Shown: piece after piece, positions 6,652 through 13,361 of the stretch
How the letters are laid out: each line of letters begins with the position of its first letter
Position numbering within the stretch: position 1 is the stretch's first letter
Virus record (IMG/VR): IMGVR_UViG_3300048833_000713
Span: 1-37,217 of that record
Origin: a virus
Reading direction: 5' to 3' (one strand)
DNA length: 37,217 bases
Made by a program: the position numbers and the translations under genes
The notes under the pieces: model-generated
The model's input: only the letters and a program-made list of their open reading frames with translations
Database searches by the model: none
What the model was told of the DNA's origin: nothing

Positions 6652-7235
6652 GCTCGGCTCCTTTGGTTGGAAGGGTTGTTCTTCTGCCAGGCCTGAAAAT
6701 CGGCCCATAGGTTTTTCCAGCGCTTTGCGGCCTCCGGGCTGGCATCGAGTTCGCTGCGGCTCTTCACGTTGAGCATTGTGCGAACGCGGCTTCGGATTCT
6801 CTCAAGGTCGGAAATATCTGCGCCGTGCATATCTCTGAGGAAGTGCTGGAACTGACTGCTTCTGCAGCAGTCGTCGCACCACTGAGATACCGGCTTGCTT
6901 TTCGTCTTGCCCGGAACAGGGTCGCCCTTCAGACTCCGGATCTCTTCATCCTGTCGCTTGGCCAGATCCTTCACGTACCGAAGCGCCGAGAGCGCTGCCT
7001 TCAGCATCTGAGGCGCCCGGATGACGAACTCTCTGTCCGAGTAGCTAATGTCTTCAGTCAGCAGCAGAATCGGACGTGCGTCTAATCCTGCGTCGCCGAT
7101 AACCATTATCTCCGTCCGACCATCCTCGAAGTTTCGAAAACTCTGCCAGCCTGCGGACATCAGAGGCTCAAGCTCCGCAGCCTTCTGCAGAAGCATCTTT
7201 TCTTCATTGGTAGGTTTGGGAGTGGAGAGCGTCAT
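6648..7235 (-). CDS. Hypothetical phage protein (195 aa)
   Basis: Starts MTLSTPKPTNEEKMLLQKAAELEP and contains a beta-rich middle (FEDGRTEIMVIGDAG, DREFVIRAPQMLKAAL) and a Cys pair region (WCDDCCRSSQFQHFLRD). The C-terminal third is helical and basic with Trp residues (RWKNLWADFQAWQKNN). I do not recognise the family. It is coupled by ATGA overlaps to the clamp gene before it (7232-7235) and the DGR target after it. Confidence 0.75.
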   Translation of the reverse strand: MTLSTPKPTNEEKMLLQKAAELEPLMSAGWQSFRNFEDGRTEIMVIGDAGLDARPILLLTEDISYSDREFVIRAPQMLKAALSALRYVKDLAKRQDEEIRSLKGDPVPGKTKSKPVSQWCDDCCRSSQFQHFLRDMHGADISDLERIRSRVRTMLNVKSRSELDASPEAAKRWKNLWADFQAWQKNNPSNQRSRA

Positions 7236-8413
7236 GCAGCCTCCCGACCTGGTGCATTGCGGTAGCGCATGACCTGAAGAACAAAGATCTCAGTCTCCGA
7301 GCCCACGGGCACGACCAGGACGGGCGTGGACGTGTCTGTGAAATACATCCGCACACGCTCACTGCTAATATTCGCCATGAGCTTCAGGAGCTGCGCGCCG
7401 TTTATGCCAACCTCGAAGTCCACAGGGGCTGAGACCGAACATTCTACCTCCTCGACGGCGATGCCACCGGTCTCGCCGATGAGATCGAGCTTGATGCCTG
7501 TCTGAGTGATGACCACGCGCATAGCGTCGTGCTTCTGGTCGTCGATGACGATACTGACGCGTCGGACGGCTGCGGTGATGTCGGCGGTGACGGCCTCGAT
7601 GTACTGGTCGCGTCCCTTGGGAATGACGCCTTCATAGCCGGGATAGGTTCCATCGATCAACTTTGAGATCATGGTCACGCCATCGCGCCGGGCGAAGAGC
7701 AGAGCATCGGTGGTCGCGATGCTGCAGCCTCTCTGCGCGCCTTCGAACATCTTACGCAGGCCCTCAACCGTCTTCGGGGGCAGGATCACATGTGGATAAC
7801 TGTGGCGCCGCTCAGGCAGGCGGGGCTCCGGGGTGGAGGGGCAGTAGACCCGCGCAAGACTGATGCCGTCGGTGGCGACGAGCGTCAAAATCTGACGGCC
7901 ATCGATCTCGCGAGCATGCACGCAGAGGCCGGCGAGATAGGCACGATCGTCGCGCCTGTTGTAAGCGAAGCTGGACTTGCCGAGGCCTTGCGCCAGTTCG
8001 TTGCCGTCCACATCATACCAGTCGGCGCCGCTGCCATCGCCGATAGAGGGAAAGTCCTCGCCCGGCAGGAAGGGGATCGATAGACTTGCCTTGCCGGAGC
8101 GGATCGAGACCTGATCCTTAAAGCGACCAGATCCGAAAACAATCTCGCCACTGTCCGGCAGGCTGGAAGACAAGGCCTTCAAGCGGTCACCAGGCAGACA
8201 GAAGGCCGCTCGCTCCGCGCTCTCGAAGATTTCGCATTCGGCATCGACCTGCAGATCGAGGTTGGAGGCGCGCAGTGTCAGCACGTCGCCCTCAATCGAG
8301 AAGAGGACGTGACCGAGAATCGGGATCGTGCTGTTAAAGTCGACCGCGCCCATGATCATGGCGAGCGCCTTGCGGAAATCGGCGTGGTGCGCGCGAAACC
8401 AGATGTCAGCCAT
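7232..8413 (-). CDS. dnaN: Phage DNA polymerase sliding clamp (beta subunit-like)
   Basis: Ring clamp that tethers DNA polymerase III. At 393 residues it is close to bacterial DnaN (about 366-375). Family features are N-terminal IPILGHVLFSIEGDVLTLRASNLDLQ, the central FLPGEDFPSIG, LVATDGISLARV, LIDGTYPGYEGVIPK and the C-terminal VLQVMRYRN, which resembles the PMR end of cellular clamps but has lost the Pro. A phage copy in the lysogenic/early operon suggests takeover or support of host replication. Start 8413 overlaps the upstream gene by 8 bp. Whether it competes with the host clamp cannot be seen. Confidence 0.93.
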   Translation of the reverse strand: MADIWFRAHHADFRKALAMIMGAVDFNSTIPILGHVLFSIEGDVLTLRASNLDLQVDAECEIFESAERAAFCLPGDRLKALSSSLPDSGEIVFGSGRFKDQVSIRSGKASLSIPFLPGEDFPSIGDGSGADWYDVDGNELAQGLGKSSFAYNRRDDRAYLAGLCVHAREIDGRQILTLVATDGISLARVYCPSTPEPRLPERRHSYPHVILPPKTVEGLRKMFEGAQRGCSIATTDALLFARRDGVTMISKLIDGTYPGYEGVIPKGRDQYIEAVTADITAAVRRVSIVIDDQKHDAMRVVITQTGIKLDLIGETGGIAVEEVECSVSAPVDFEVGINGAQLLKLMANISSERVRMYFTDTSTPVLVVPVGSETEIFVLQVMRYRNAPGREAA

Positions 8414-8606
8414 GGACCGGCTCCTGACGGGTGCTGCAAAGGCGCGCGAGATTGAGTTCGGATAGGGGGGGGCGCAGCCCTGCAGCCTCACCGACGAAAT
8501 CGTAGAACCGCTGAAGCAGATCTTCGGTCGTTTCGCCGTCCGCTATGGCGCGGTAAAGCTGCTCCGCCTCTATGCGCTCAGCCTGGTCTAGGCGGATGAT
8601 GCTCAT
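8406..8606 (-). CDS. Small hypothetical phage protein (66 aa)
   Basis: Starts MSIIRLDQAERIEAEQLYRAIADGE; helical, acidic, ending EPVHG. Coupled by ATGA to the preceding gene and by an 8-bp overlap to the clamp gene. The gene includes a C8 run (G8 on the plus strand, 8465-8472) that encodes part of RPPLSE, where slippage would truncate or extend the product. Function unknown. Confidence 0.7.
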   Translation of the reverse strand: MSIIRLDQAERIEAEQLYRAIADGETTEDLLQRFYDFVGEAAGLRPPLSELNLARLCSTRQEPVHG

Positions 8607-8932
8607 TGACCCATTCCTTTCTGGCTCAACCAGTCCTGCAGCGTGACGCTGAGCTGGCGGTCGAGGGGATCATTGGTGAGTGCCGCAAGTTCGAGCACTA
8701 GCTGGACAGACCAGCCGAGCGTTCGGCCTTTCGACAGTCCGCCAAGGCCAAGCGTAGGCGTGCCAGCAGCGGCGTTTTCAGTGCCGGCCGCGATGGCGCC
8801 CTTGATGGCCTCCAGCAGATCTTCGGCGTTGCCGAGGTGCGCCAGAGCCTCGAAATTGGGTCGGCGTTGCTGCTCAATCTGCGGCTTTGCTCCGCGCGGC
8901 CGGAATGTGATCACTTCGCAAAGGTGCGTCAT
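8603..8932 (-). CDS. Hypothetical phage protein (109 aa)
   Basis: Starts MTHLCEVITFRPRGAKPQ. After a basic N-terminus comes a helical central part (FEALAHLGNAEDLLEAIKGAI), a Gly-rich stretch (TPTLGLGGLSKGRTLG) and a helical end with LDRQLSVTLQDWLSQKG. Not recognised. ATGA-coupled on both sides. Confidence 0.72.
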   Translation of the reverse strand: MTHLCEVITFRPRGAKPQIEQQRRPNFEALAHLGNAEDLLEAIKGAIAAGTENAAAGTPTLGLGGLSKGRTLGWSVQLVLELAALTNDPLDRQLSVTLQDWLSQKGMGQ

Positions 8933-9111
8933 GCGCCACCACCGATCTCATTGGCGTCTGCAGGCGCCTTCCATCGCTTTGTCTTGTCGATCCGGGCGCC
9001 GGGAAATTTCTTGGTGATGCTGGATGCCGCGTCTTTCGGCGTTTCCGCATCGACGCGTCTGCTGTCTGCTGTGCCGTCGGCGCGGGTGAAATGGACATTG
9101 AACGTGGTCAT
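8929..9111 (-). CDS. Small hypothetical phage protein (60 aa)
   Basis: Starts MTTFNVHFTRADGTADSRRVDAE, with a likely beta hairpin followed by a helix (TPKDAASSITKKFPGA). The pattern resembles short phage proteins that alternate a beta strand pair and one helix. Function unknown; ATGA-coupled on both sides. Confidence 0.7.
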   Translation of the reverse strand: MTTFNVHFTRADGTADSRRVDAETPKDAASSITKKFPGARIDKTKRWKAPADANEIGGGA

Positions 9112-9536
9112 GCCACACCGCCTGTGGTATCCGCCTCGCGACCTATCAAAGCGGCCCCGCTGCGATCCAGCCGTTCGATTTCGGCGATGAGCAGCGCTGC
9201 AGCTTTAACGAGGTCACGACGGCGGGAGACTGGCTTTAGCCAGGAGATATCCCATGACAATGGCCAAAGTTCCTGAAGCTTTCCGGGCACGCCAGTCAGG
9301 CCGAACTGATCCATGACGGCGCGGTCGGCTGCGCCCACAGTGGCGCATGCAGCGTAAACGCTGGCTGCCTTCGCCATGCTGAAGTCGTCATGCTGGTCGT
9401 CATGACTTCTATCGAAGCCCTCAGATTCGACCTGACGGAAACGCTCGAAATAGATGTCGTTCATCGCGCGCGCCGAAGCGCTTACCTGCGCATCGGACAG
9501 CCCCGCTAAAACTTCCCTGATCGTCGTGGAGGTCAT
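9108..9536 (-). CDS. Conserved phage protein of the 'HDDQH...LWPW' type (142 aa)
   Basis: The protein has the layout of a widespread phage/prophage family: RQVESEGFDRSHDDQHDDFSMAKAASVYA, then LWPLSWDISWLKPVSRRRDLVKAAALLIAEIERLDR. I recognise the arrangement (HDDxH followed later by Trp-rich WPx and RRDLVKAAALxxAEIERLDR) but know no established function. The His/Asp cluster could bind metal. The start ATG 9536 lies 3 bases after the upstream gene's stop. Confidence 0.78.
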   Translation of the reverse strand: MTSTTIREVLAGLSDAQVSASARAMNDIYFERFRQVESEGFDRSHDDQHDDFSMAKAASVYAACATVGAADRAVMDQFGLTGVPGKLQELWPLSWDISWLKPVSRRRDLVKAAALLIAEIERLDRSGAALIGREADTTGGVA

Positions 9537-9539
9537 CGC

Positions 9540-9887
9540 TTAAACCCTCGCATCGTAGGCGAGCTGCTGCTCGATTGCAGGGATTCGGGTGACGGCGCCG
9601 ATAGCGGTTGCCACGCAAATCACACCGATCATGGCGGCAGCGAAAAGGCCGATCAGGAGATGGCCATTGGTCAGGCTCTCGCGCATGGCATTTGCTTCTG
9701 CGTCAAGTGTGACGATCCGTGCACTGAACTTGTCGTCAGTGATGCGCGAAACATGCGGATCGAGATCCGCCGGAGTGTGCTGGTCTGATGGCTCGATATG
9801 ATATTCTGTGCCGGGGCGAGCGATTGACCATGCGAGAGGATCACGCAGCTTACGGGCGATACCATCATGAGTGGGTGCGACCTGCAT
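9540..9887 (-). CDS. Small membrane protein (115 aa)
   Basis: An N-terminal soluble part of about 75 residues (QVAPTHDGIARKLRDPLAWS...) is followed by one hydrophobic segment, LLIGLFAAAMIGVICVATAI, and a short tail. This predicts a single-pass inner-membrane protein with the N-terminus in the cytoplasm. Its function is unknown; superinfection-related roles are common for such early-operon membrane proteins but nothing here shows it. Its ATG at 9887 lies just past the upstream gene's stop. Confidence 0.72.
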   Translation of the reverse strand: MQVAPTHDGIARKLRDPLAWSIARPGTEYHIEPSDQHTPADLDPHVSRITDDKFSARIVTLDAEANAMRESLTNGHLLIGLFAAAMIGVICVATAIGAVTRIPAIEQQLAYDARV

Positions 9888-9889
9888 GA

Positions 9890-10117
9890 TCAGCCTCGCT
9901 TGACGAAGCTGCGGCGCGCCACCTGGCGGGCCTGCTCAGCATATCGAGCAATCACTGCCGGCGGGATGTCGCGGGCGATGAGCGCTTCCTCGGTGATTGG
10001 CTCGCCACTACCTGCGAGCTCACGGATGGCGTCGGCAATGCGAGTGACGGCAATCTGACGGCAGGATTGACGGGGAGCGGTGCACTGGGGCTTGGGATTA
10101 CTTCTGAACTCGATCAT
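9890..10117 (-). CDS. First gene of leftward operon (75 aa)
   Basis: Starts MIEFRSNPKPQCTAPRQSC and has a helical remainder (IADAIRELAGSGEPITEEALIARDIP, AVIARYAEQARQVARRSF) that could include a small helix-turn-helix: EEALIARDIPPAVIARYAEQA. It has a good ribosome site (GGAGAGG) and is the first frame after promoter PL. The order and size suggest an early regulator, but the function is unproven. Confidence 0.72.
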   Translation of the reverse strand: MIEFRSNPKPQCTAPRQSCRQIAVTRIADAIRELAGSGEPITEEALIARDIPPAVIARYAEQARQVARRSFVKRG

Positions 10118-10150
10118 CGGCCTCTCCTGAACTTTCCCTCAGAAGCGATG

Positions 10151-10200
10151 CCCCGCCGGCGGGAGGAGGAGGAGAGCCGGCGGGGTTGCGCGTCCGCAAC
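10151..10200 (-). promoter_or_regulatory. Two stacked hairpins in the PL leader
   Basis: In the predicted PL transcript, GTTGCG/CGCAAC with a GACG loop (10185-10200) is followed directly by CCCCGCCGGC/GCCGGCGGGG (10151-10185), a 10-bp stem with a 15-nt pyrimidine loop. CTCCTCCTCCC occurs in the loop and again just upstream of the first hairpin, complementary to purine-rich ribosome sites. No U-run follows, so a terminator is unlikely. Options are an antitermination (put-like) RNA, a translation control element or a protein-binding site. Confidence 0.6.
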
Positions 10201-10228
10201 TGGGAGGAGGAGTGCTGCGGATGAGAAC

Positions 10229-10257
10229 AAGATATGAGGGACATATCCCTCTGTCAA
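10229..10257 (-). promoter_or_regulatory. Leftward early promoter PL
   Basis: TTGACA (-35, 10257-10252), an exact 17-bp spacer and TATCTT (-10, 10234-10229) on the minus strand. Transcription would start near 10222 and give a leader of about 105 nt before the first gene. An operator fills the spacer, so repressor binding would block RNA polymerase. This promoter would drive the whole leftward operon, including dnaN, the DGR and the integrase. Confidence 0.85.
10238..10249. promoter_or_regulatory. Repressor operator OL1 (in PL spacer)
   Basis: GGGACATATCCC, a near-palindrome with symmetric flanking GA/TC, in the PL spacer. It matches three other copies in the immunity region (10268, 11778, 11802), giving a consensus of GGGAyATnTCCC. 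Confidence 0.88.
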
Positions 10258-10267
10258 CAGCAAATGA

Positions 10268-10279
10268 GGGATATGTCCC
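10268..10279. promoter_or_regulatory. Repressor operator OL2 (upstream of PL)
   Basis: GGGATATGTCCC, centred 30 bp (about three helical turns) from OL1, upstream of the PL -35 box. The spacing suits cooperative binding of repressor dimers. Confidence 0.85.
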
Positions 10280-10317
10280 GTTTGCAGCTTTTGGGTACAT
10301 CTTTGATATTGCCACCC

Positions 10318-11148
10318 ATGGTTATGGCAGCTGCTGTTCTGTGTGCGATTCTAGCTTTTGTGATCCTCGTCGCGCGCCTAAGAAGCGGGCGGCGGAGTCC
10401 GGCGGCTGACGCCAAAAATCAAGCTCACGAATTTTTAGCGTCCACCAGGACGGCACAATCATTCGATCAGGTTAATCAGCCCACGCTGTCTGAGGCAGTG
10501 CGGCTGGAGGATCGCCCAGTCAACAACATGACATTTGACGTTGTGTATCGCGACGCAGACGGAGAAGTTTCGGCGCGCAGGATCGAGATCGCATCTGTCT
10601 CGCAGAATTACGGTGTGATCTATGTTGACGCCTGGTGCCACCTGAGGCGATCCGAGAGGACGTTTCGACCTGAAAGGATGATTGAGCTTTCCAGTGCATT
10701 GACCGGAGAGCTTGTGGCTTCTCCGGCAGAAACTCTGATTCAATTCGCAAACAGGAAACGCGTGAGCGGCTCGGGACTTGACCCTGCCATCAAGCGCGCC
10801 CACAGGGGCTTGCTATCGCTCATCTGGCTTGCGAGAGCCGATCACGACGTATCTCAGGCTGAGGTCGAGATTATGCTGGGATACATCAAGGACAGAGGAC
10901 TTCTCGAAGAGGCTGATGGCCCGGCGCAGGATTGGAAGGAATGGGCGGCTCGCCATTGGATCGACGGTCAGAGACCAACCTTCGAGGAGGCTCTAAATGC
11001 CAAGAGAATGATGACGCACTCCGGCAGGGAAGAGTCGCTGTGCGCTGAATATGCAGAAAGAATTCTTGCTGCGCAGCCGGCAGCCCTAAGCAAGACGGTG
11101 GCAAAGAGAATAGGGCGACTTGGCCTCAAACGTCTTGCAACACCTTAA
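10318..11148 (+). CDS. Membrane-anchored WYL/TerB-like protein
   Basis: A lysogeny-region accessory gene of about 276 residues, convergent with the repressor and overlapping its end by 23 bp. Residues 1-25 are a hydrophobic signal-anchor (VMAAAVLCAILAFVILVARL) with basic residues after it. The middle has DVVYRDADGEVSARRIEI and YVDAWCHLRRSERTFRPERM, typical of WYL-type ligand-sensing domains. The end, SLIWLARADHDVSQAEVEIMLGYI, resembles TerB-like helical domains. This suggests a stress or nucleic-acid-sensing membrane protein, possibly for lysogen protection; the function is unproven. The start is uncertain: in-frame ATGs also occur at 10234 and 10264, but both lie in or next to operators. Confidence 0.72.
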   Translation: MVMAAAVLCAILAFVILVARLRSGRRSPAADAKNQAHEFLASTRTAQSFDQVNQPTLSEAVRLEDRPVNNMTFDVVYRDADGEVSARRIEIASVSQNYGVIYVDAWCHLRRSERTFRPERMIELSSALTGELVASPAETLIQFANRKRVSGSGLDPAIKRAHRGLLSLIWLARADHDVSQAEVEIMLGYIKDRGLLEEADGPAQDWKEWAARHWIDGQRPTFEEALNAKRMMTHSGREESLCAEYAERILAAQPAALSKTVAKRIGRLGLKRLATP

Positions 11149-11740
11149 CTACTCGCCCCACGACGTGAGTGCCTTCGTCGATTTCCAGCGCCTCATGCGT
11201 GGGGTTGGTGGACCATGGTTCAATTCGGGCTGGAGACGACATAAAGCGCTTGAACGTAGCGCCATCTCGGTTAGCGAACACATAGTACTTTCTAGGAAGA
11301 AGCTCGCGCATTGTTGGGTCCACTACAATAATTGACCCATCATCGGCGATGCGGTTCATGGAGTCACCGACCACCCGCAATGCAAATGCCCTGGAACTGA
11401 CAGCGTCACCCACGAGAATCCGAGTCGCCTCGTCGGCCCGTTCAATTTCACCGCTGTCGTCATAACGGCTTGCTGCAACCCAAGAGATCAACGGTACTTC
11501 GAAGCCTGAGAGGCGGTTCTCTGTGTCATCTCCAAACGCAAGCCACCCTGCCTTCACCCCCATAATTTCGGCCAGTTTTTGCAAGGAGTCAATTCGTGGC
11601 AAAGGGGCTTTAGGGCGCCTCCAATCTCGGATGAGATCTGGCCCATGTCCCGACATGATGGATAATTGACGCGGCGACGCACCCAGTTCCTTGGCGCGCT
11701 TCAAGACTCGCTGGACGATTTCACTGTTGATGGACGGCAT
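11126..11740 (-). CDS. cI: CI/LexA-type phage repressor with S24 peptidase domain
   Basis: Maintains lysogeny by binding the four GGGACATGTCCC-type operators. The 204-residue protein has an N-terminal helix-turn-helix (ASPRQLSIMSGHGPDLIRDW, residues 21-40) and a C-terminal S24 domain with the Ser in GDSM (S127) and the Lys in ATFKRF (K164). The linker reads VPLISWVAAS, so self-cleavage, if any, would be at Ala-Ala or Ala-Ser rather than the usual Ala-Gly. The start at 11740 was chosen because the longer frame to 11878 crosses both operators and promoter PR. No strong ribosome site is visible. Confidence 0.94.
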   Translation of the reverse strand: MPSINSEIVQRVLKRAKELGASPRQLSIMSGHGPDLIRDWRRPKAPLPRIDSLQKLAEIMGVKAGWLAFGDDTENRLSGFEVPLISWVAASRYDDSGEIERADEATRILVGDAVSSRAFALRVVGDSMNRIADDGSIIVVDPTMRELLPRKYYVFANRDGATFKRFMSSPARIEPWSTNPTHEALEIDEGTHVVGRVVKVLQDV

Positions 11741-11767
11741 GAGGGAATTATCCCGCTTCGGTTGGTT

Positions 11768-11795
11768 GTTAAACAGAGGGACATTTCCCGTTGAC
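11768..11795 (-). promoter_or_regulatory. Candidate repressor maintenance promoter PRM
   Basis: On the minus strand, GTCAAC (11795-11790) and TTTAAC (11773-11768) are separated by 16 bp and would start transcription near 11761, about 20 nt before the repressor ATG. The boxes are weak and the -35 overlaps that of PR, as in lambdoid PRM/PR pairs. Operator OR1 lies in the spacer. Confidence 0.45.
11778..11789. promoter_or_regulatory. Repressor operator OR1
   Basis: GGGACATTTCCC, with one mismatch to the palindrome, between the repressor gene and PR. Centred 24 bp from OR2. Confidence 0.85.
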
Positions 11796-11819
11796 ACGTA
11801 AGGGACATGTCCCTTATGT
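11791..11819 (+). promoter_or_regulatory. Rightward early promoter PR
   Basis: TTGACA (11791-11796), a 17-bp spacer and TTATGT (11814-11819). The design mirrors PL, with an operator in the spacer. The predicted start, 11825-11827, is at or within 2 nt of the ATG of the next gene, giving a leaderless or nearly leaderless mRNA. Confidence 0.85.
11802..11813. promoter_or_regulatory. Repressor operator OR2 (in PR spacer)
   Basis: GGGACATGTCCC, part of the perfect 16-bp palindrome AAGGGACATGTCCCTT and the best copy of the operator. It fills the PR spacer. Confidence 0.9.
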
Positions 11820-11826
11820 TTCGACC

Positions 11827-12078
11827 ATGACCCAGCTTGAACATTTCTTTTTACTTGTAGAGGCTTACTGCTCGGCAACTGGAGCGGCAGAAGCGACTCT
11901 GTCTGGAAAGATCTTTTCCGACGGCAAGAGAATTGCTGCCATCAGGAATGGGTCAGACGTGGGCGTGCGCCGCATGGCAATCGCCATATGCTGGTTCTCA
12001 GAGCATTGGCCTGAGGGCGCGGAATGGCCTGCCTGCGTGCCCCGCCCAATTCTTTCCGTTGCGGAGGCTGCCGAATGA
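11827..12078 (+). CDS. Cro-like early regulator (83 aa)
   Basis: First gene of the rightward operon. It starts MTQLEHFFLLVEAYCSATGAAE and contains GVRRMAIAICWFSEHWPEGAEWP. I recognise a family of Rhizobiales phage/prophage proteins with this layout next to CI-like genes; its helices could form a Cro-like helix-turn-helix (ATLSGKIFSDGKRIAAIRNG). No Shine-Dalgarno is visible, consistent with the leaderless start. The longer frame from 11791 begins inside PR and was rejected. Confidence 0.82.
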   Translation: MTQLEHFFLLVEAYCSATGAAEATLSGKIFSDGKRIAAIRNGSDVGVRRMAIAICWFSEHWPEGAEWPACVPRPILSVAEAAE

Positions 12079-12479
12079 GCGCGCGCCTCTCACCCCTCGG
12101 GCATCCGCCCGTCGTCTGCCAGGGCGCCATGCTCCGTCCAATCCTTGGTGCCCCGGCAGGCGAAATTGTCCGGTCTTGTGATGGGGCCGGCTGCAAGATT
12201 GCTGCGGGTATGGCCAGCCGCCGCCATCGGACGAACCGTGTCCGCAGCAGTTTGATTTCTCCCACGCGCCTGATTGACCTCGGCGCGTTGCCTGCCCGGA
12301 GCGCCGCGCGGTGGCGGACCTTATCGGCTGCGCTGGCAGCTCCGGGCTTTTCTCTTGCTGATCGCAGCCCTGCGCCCGTACCCGTGGCGGCTGCTTGTGG
12401 CGGACGGACGGGCGGTGTTGCGGTTGCGCCACTCGTCCGTCCTGCCGTGTCCTTTCCTCGCGCATGCGGTCCTCCGTGA
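12075..12479 (+). CDS. Doubtful Ala/Pro/Arg-rich ORF
   Basis: Open frame of 134 residues starting MSARLSPLGHPPVVCQG, overlapping the Cro-like gene stop as ATGA. Coupling is its only support; the sequence is low-complexity and no family is recognised. A second frame in the same area (12274-12561) is equally open. Together they are the best explanation I can offer for 12079-12579, which otherwise holds nothing I can identify. Confidence 0.35.
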   Translation: MSARLSPLGHPPVVCQGAMLRPILGAPAGEIVRSCDGAGCKIAAGMASRRHRTNRVRSSLISPTRLIDLGALPARSAARWRTLSAALAAPGFSLADRSPAPVPVAAACGGRTGGVAVAPLVRPAVSFPRACGPP

Positions 12480-12579
12480 TTTGAATTCCTTGAATCCCGA
12501 TCAGCGATACACGCCGCCGGACACCCCGGCGACGAAAGAAAATCTCTGTCTTTTTTGTTGACTTCCAGCGGGGCGAACC

Positions 12580-13035
12580 ATGCGCATTTCCACCGATCAC
12601 GAGCGTAACGCCCTGAAGACGGCATGCCGCGCTGCCGTGCATGTCTGCGGCCCCGCCAAGCAGATCACGGCCATGAGCCGGATCTCTGAAAGCCGCATCA
12701 GCATCTGCATCAATCGCGAGACGGAAGATTTCCTGCCGCTCGATGTCGCGCTGGAGGTTGACCGGCTGGCCGGCGCCCCGCTGATCGTCGAGGCCATGGC
12801 TCGGATGCTCGGATATCGCCTTGTTCCCGAGGAGCAGCCGGAGCGGGAGAAAGGCCTGACGCATCGTGATCTATCGTCGCTGTCGGCTCGATTTGCTGAG
12901 GTGCAACAAACGACCCATGGCGCACTTGACGACAATCATGTGGACCCCGGCGAAGGGCGCGACATTCAAGGCAAGCTGGCGAAGCTGAAACACGAGATCG
13001 CTGCTTTCGAGGGCAAGGTTGGAGGTGGGGCATGA
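12580..13035 (+). CDS. Phage regulatory protein (CII-like/HTH type)
   Basis: A 151-residue protein starting MRISTDHERNALKTACRAAVHVCG. The N-terminal 85 residues look like phage regulatory proteins with a helix-turn-helix: AAVHVCGPAKQITAMSRISE and SRISICINRETEDFLPLDVA, then a conserved 'PLDVALEVDRLAGAPLIVEAM' segment. The C-terminal 60 residues are charged and helical (GKLAKLKHEIAAFEGK). A role in replication or lysis-lysogeny control is inferred. The stop overlaps the next gene's ATG. Confidence 0.72.
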   Translation: MRISTDHERNALKTACRAAVHVCGPAKQITAMSRISESRISICINRETEDFLPLDVALEVDRLAGAPLIVEAMARMLGYRLVPEEQPEREKGLTHRDLSSLSARFAEVQQTTHGALDDNHVDPGEGRDIQGKLAKLKHEIAAFEGKVGGGA

Positions 13036-13361
13036 GGGCGCCATCCAAGATGACAGGGCTGACCGTGTCCGTCACCGAGAAAGCAAAGCTCACCCTTCAA
13101 AGGCAGGCAGCCGAGCGTGGGATGAGCAGTCCCGTCTGGGCAGGGCTTGTATTCGACATGGGATTTGCTGCTGTCTGCGCCCGCGAAAAGAGTATGCCGA
13201 TTACCGATCGGGATCTTGATGCGGTGGTTGCCGGAACTCTGCTTCTGAACTCCACCAACGACTGGGATACGGACGAGATCAGCCGGGGGCTTGGCGTTTC
13301 TGAGGCGACCGTCGTGCGCATTCTTGATGTCTGGCGCGACTACCGCAGGGGGGGGGCATGA
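13032..13361 (+). CDS. Small HTH regulator (109 aa)
   Basis: Starts MRAPSKMTGLTVSVTEKAKLTL. The C-terminal half, TDEISRGLGVSEATVVRILDVWRDYR, is a clear helix-turn-helix. The N-terminal part (TEKAKLTLQRQAAERGMSS) resembles a short ribbon-helix-helix. A G9 run (13348-13356) sits in the last codons and immediately before the next gene's ATG. Confidence 0.75.
   Translation: MRAPSKMTGLTVSVTEKAKLTLQRQAAERGMSSPVWAGLVFDMGFAAVCAREKSMPITDRDLDAVVAGTLLLNSTNDWDTDEISRGLGVSEATVVRILDVWRDYRRGGA

Noticed and set aside
10221-10409. Small plus-strand ORF with a strong GGAGGAGGAG ribosome-like site
   Set aside because: It reads through both OL operators and PL, overlaps the membrane gene in another frame, and the purine tract is better explained as part of the PL leader on the other strand.
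11942-12864. Two overlapping minus-strand frames over the early genes
   Set aside because: They run against the PR operon, overlap the Cro-like gene and the 12580 regulator, and have Arg/Pro/Gly-rich shadow composition.
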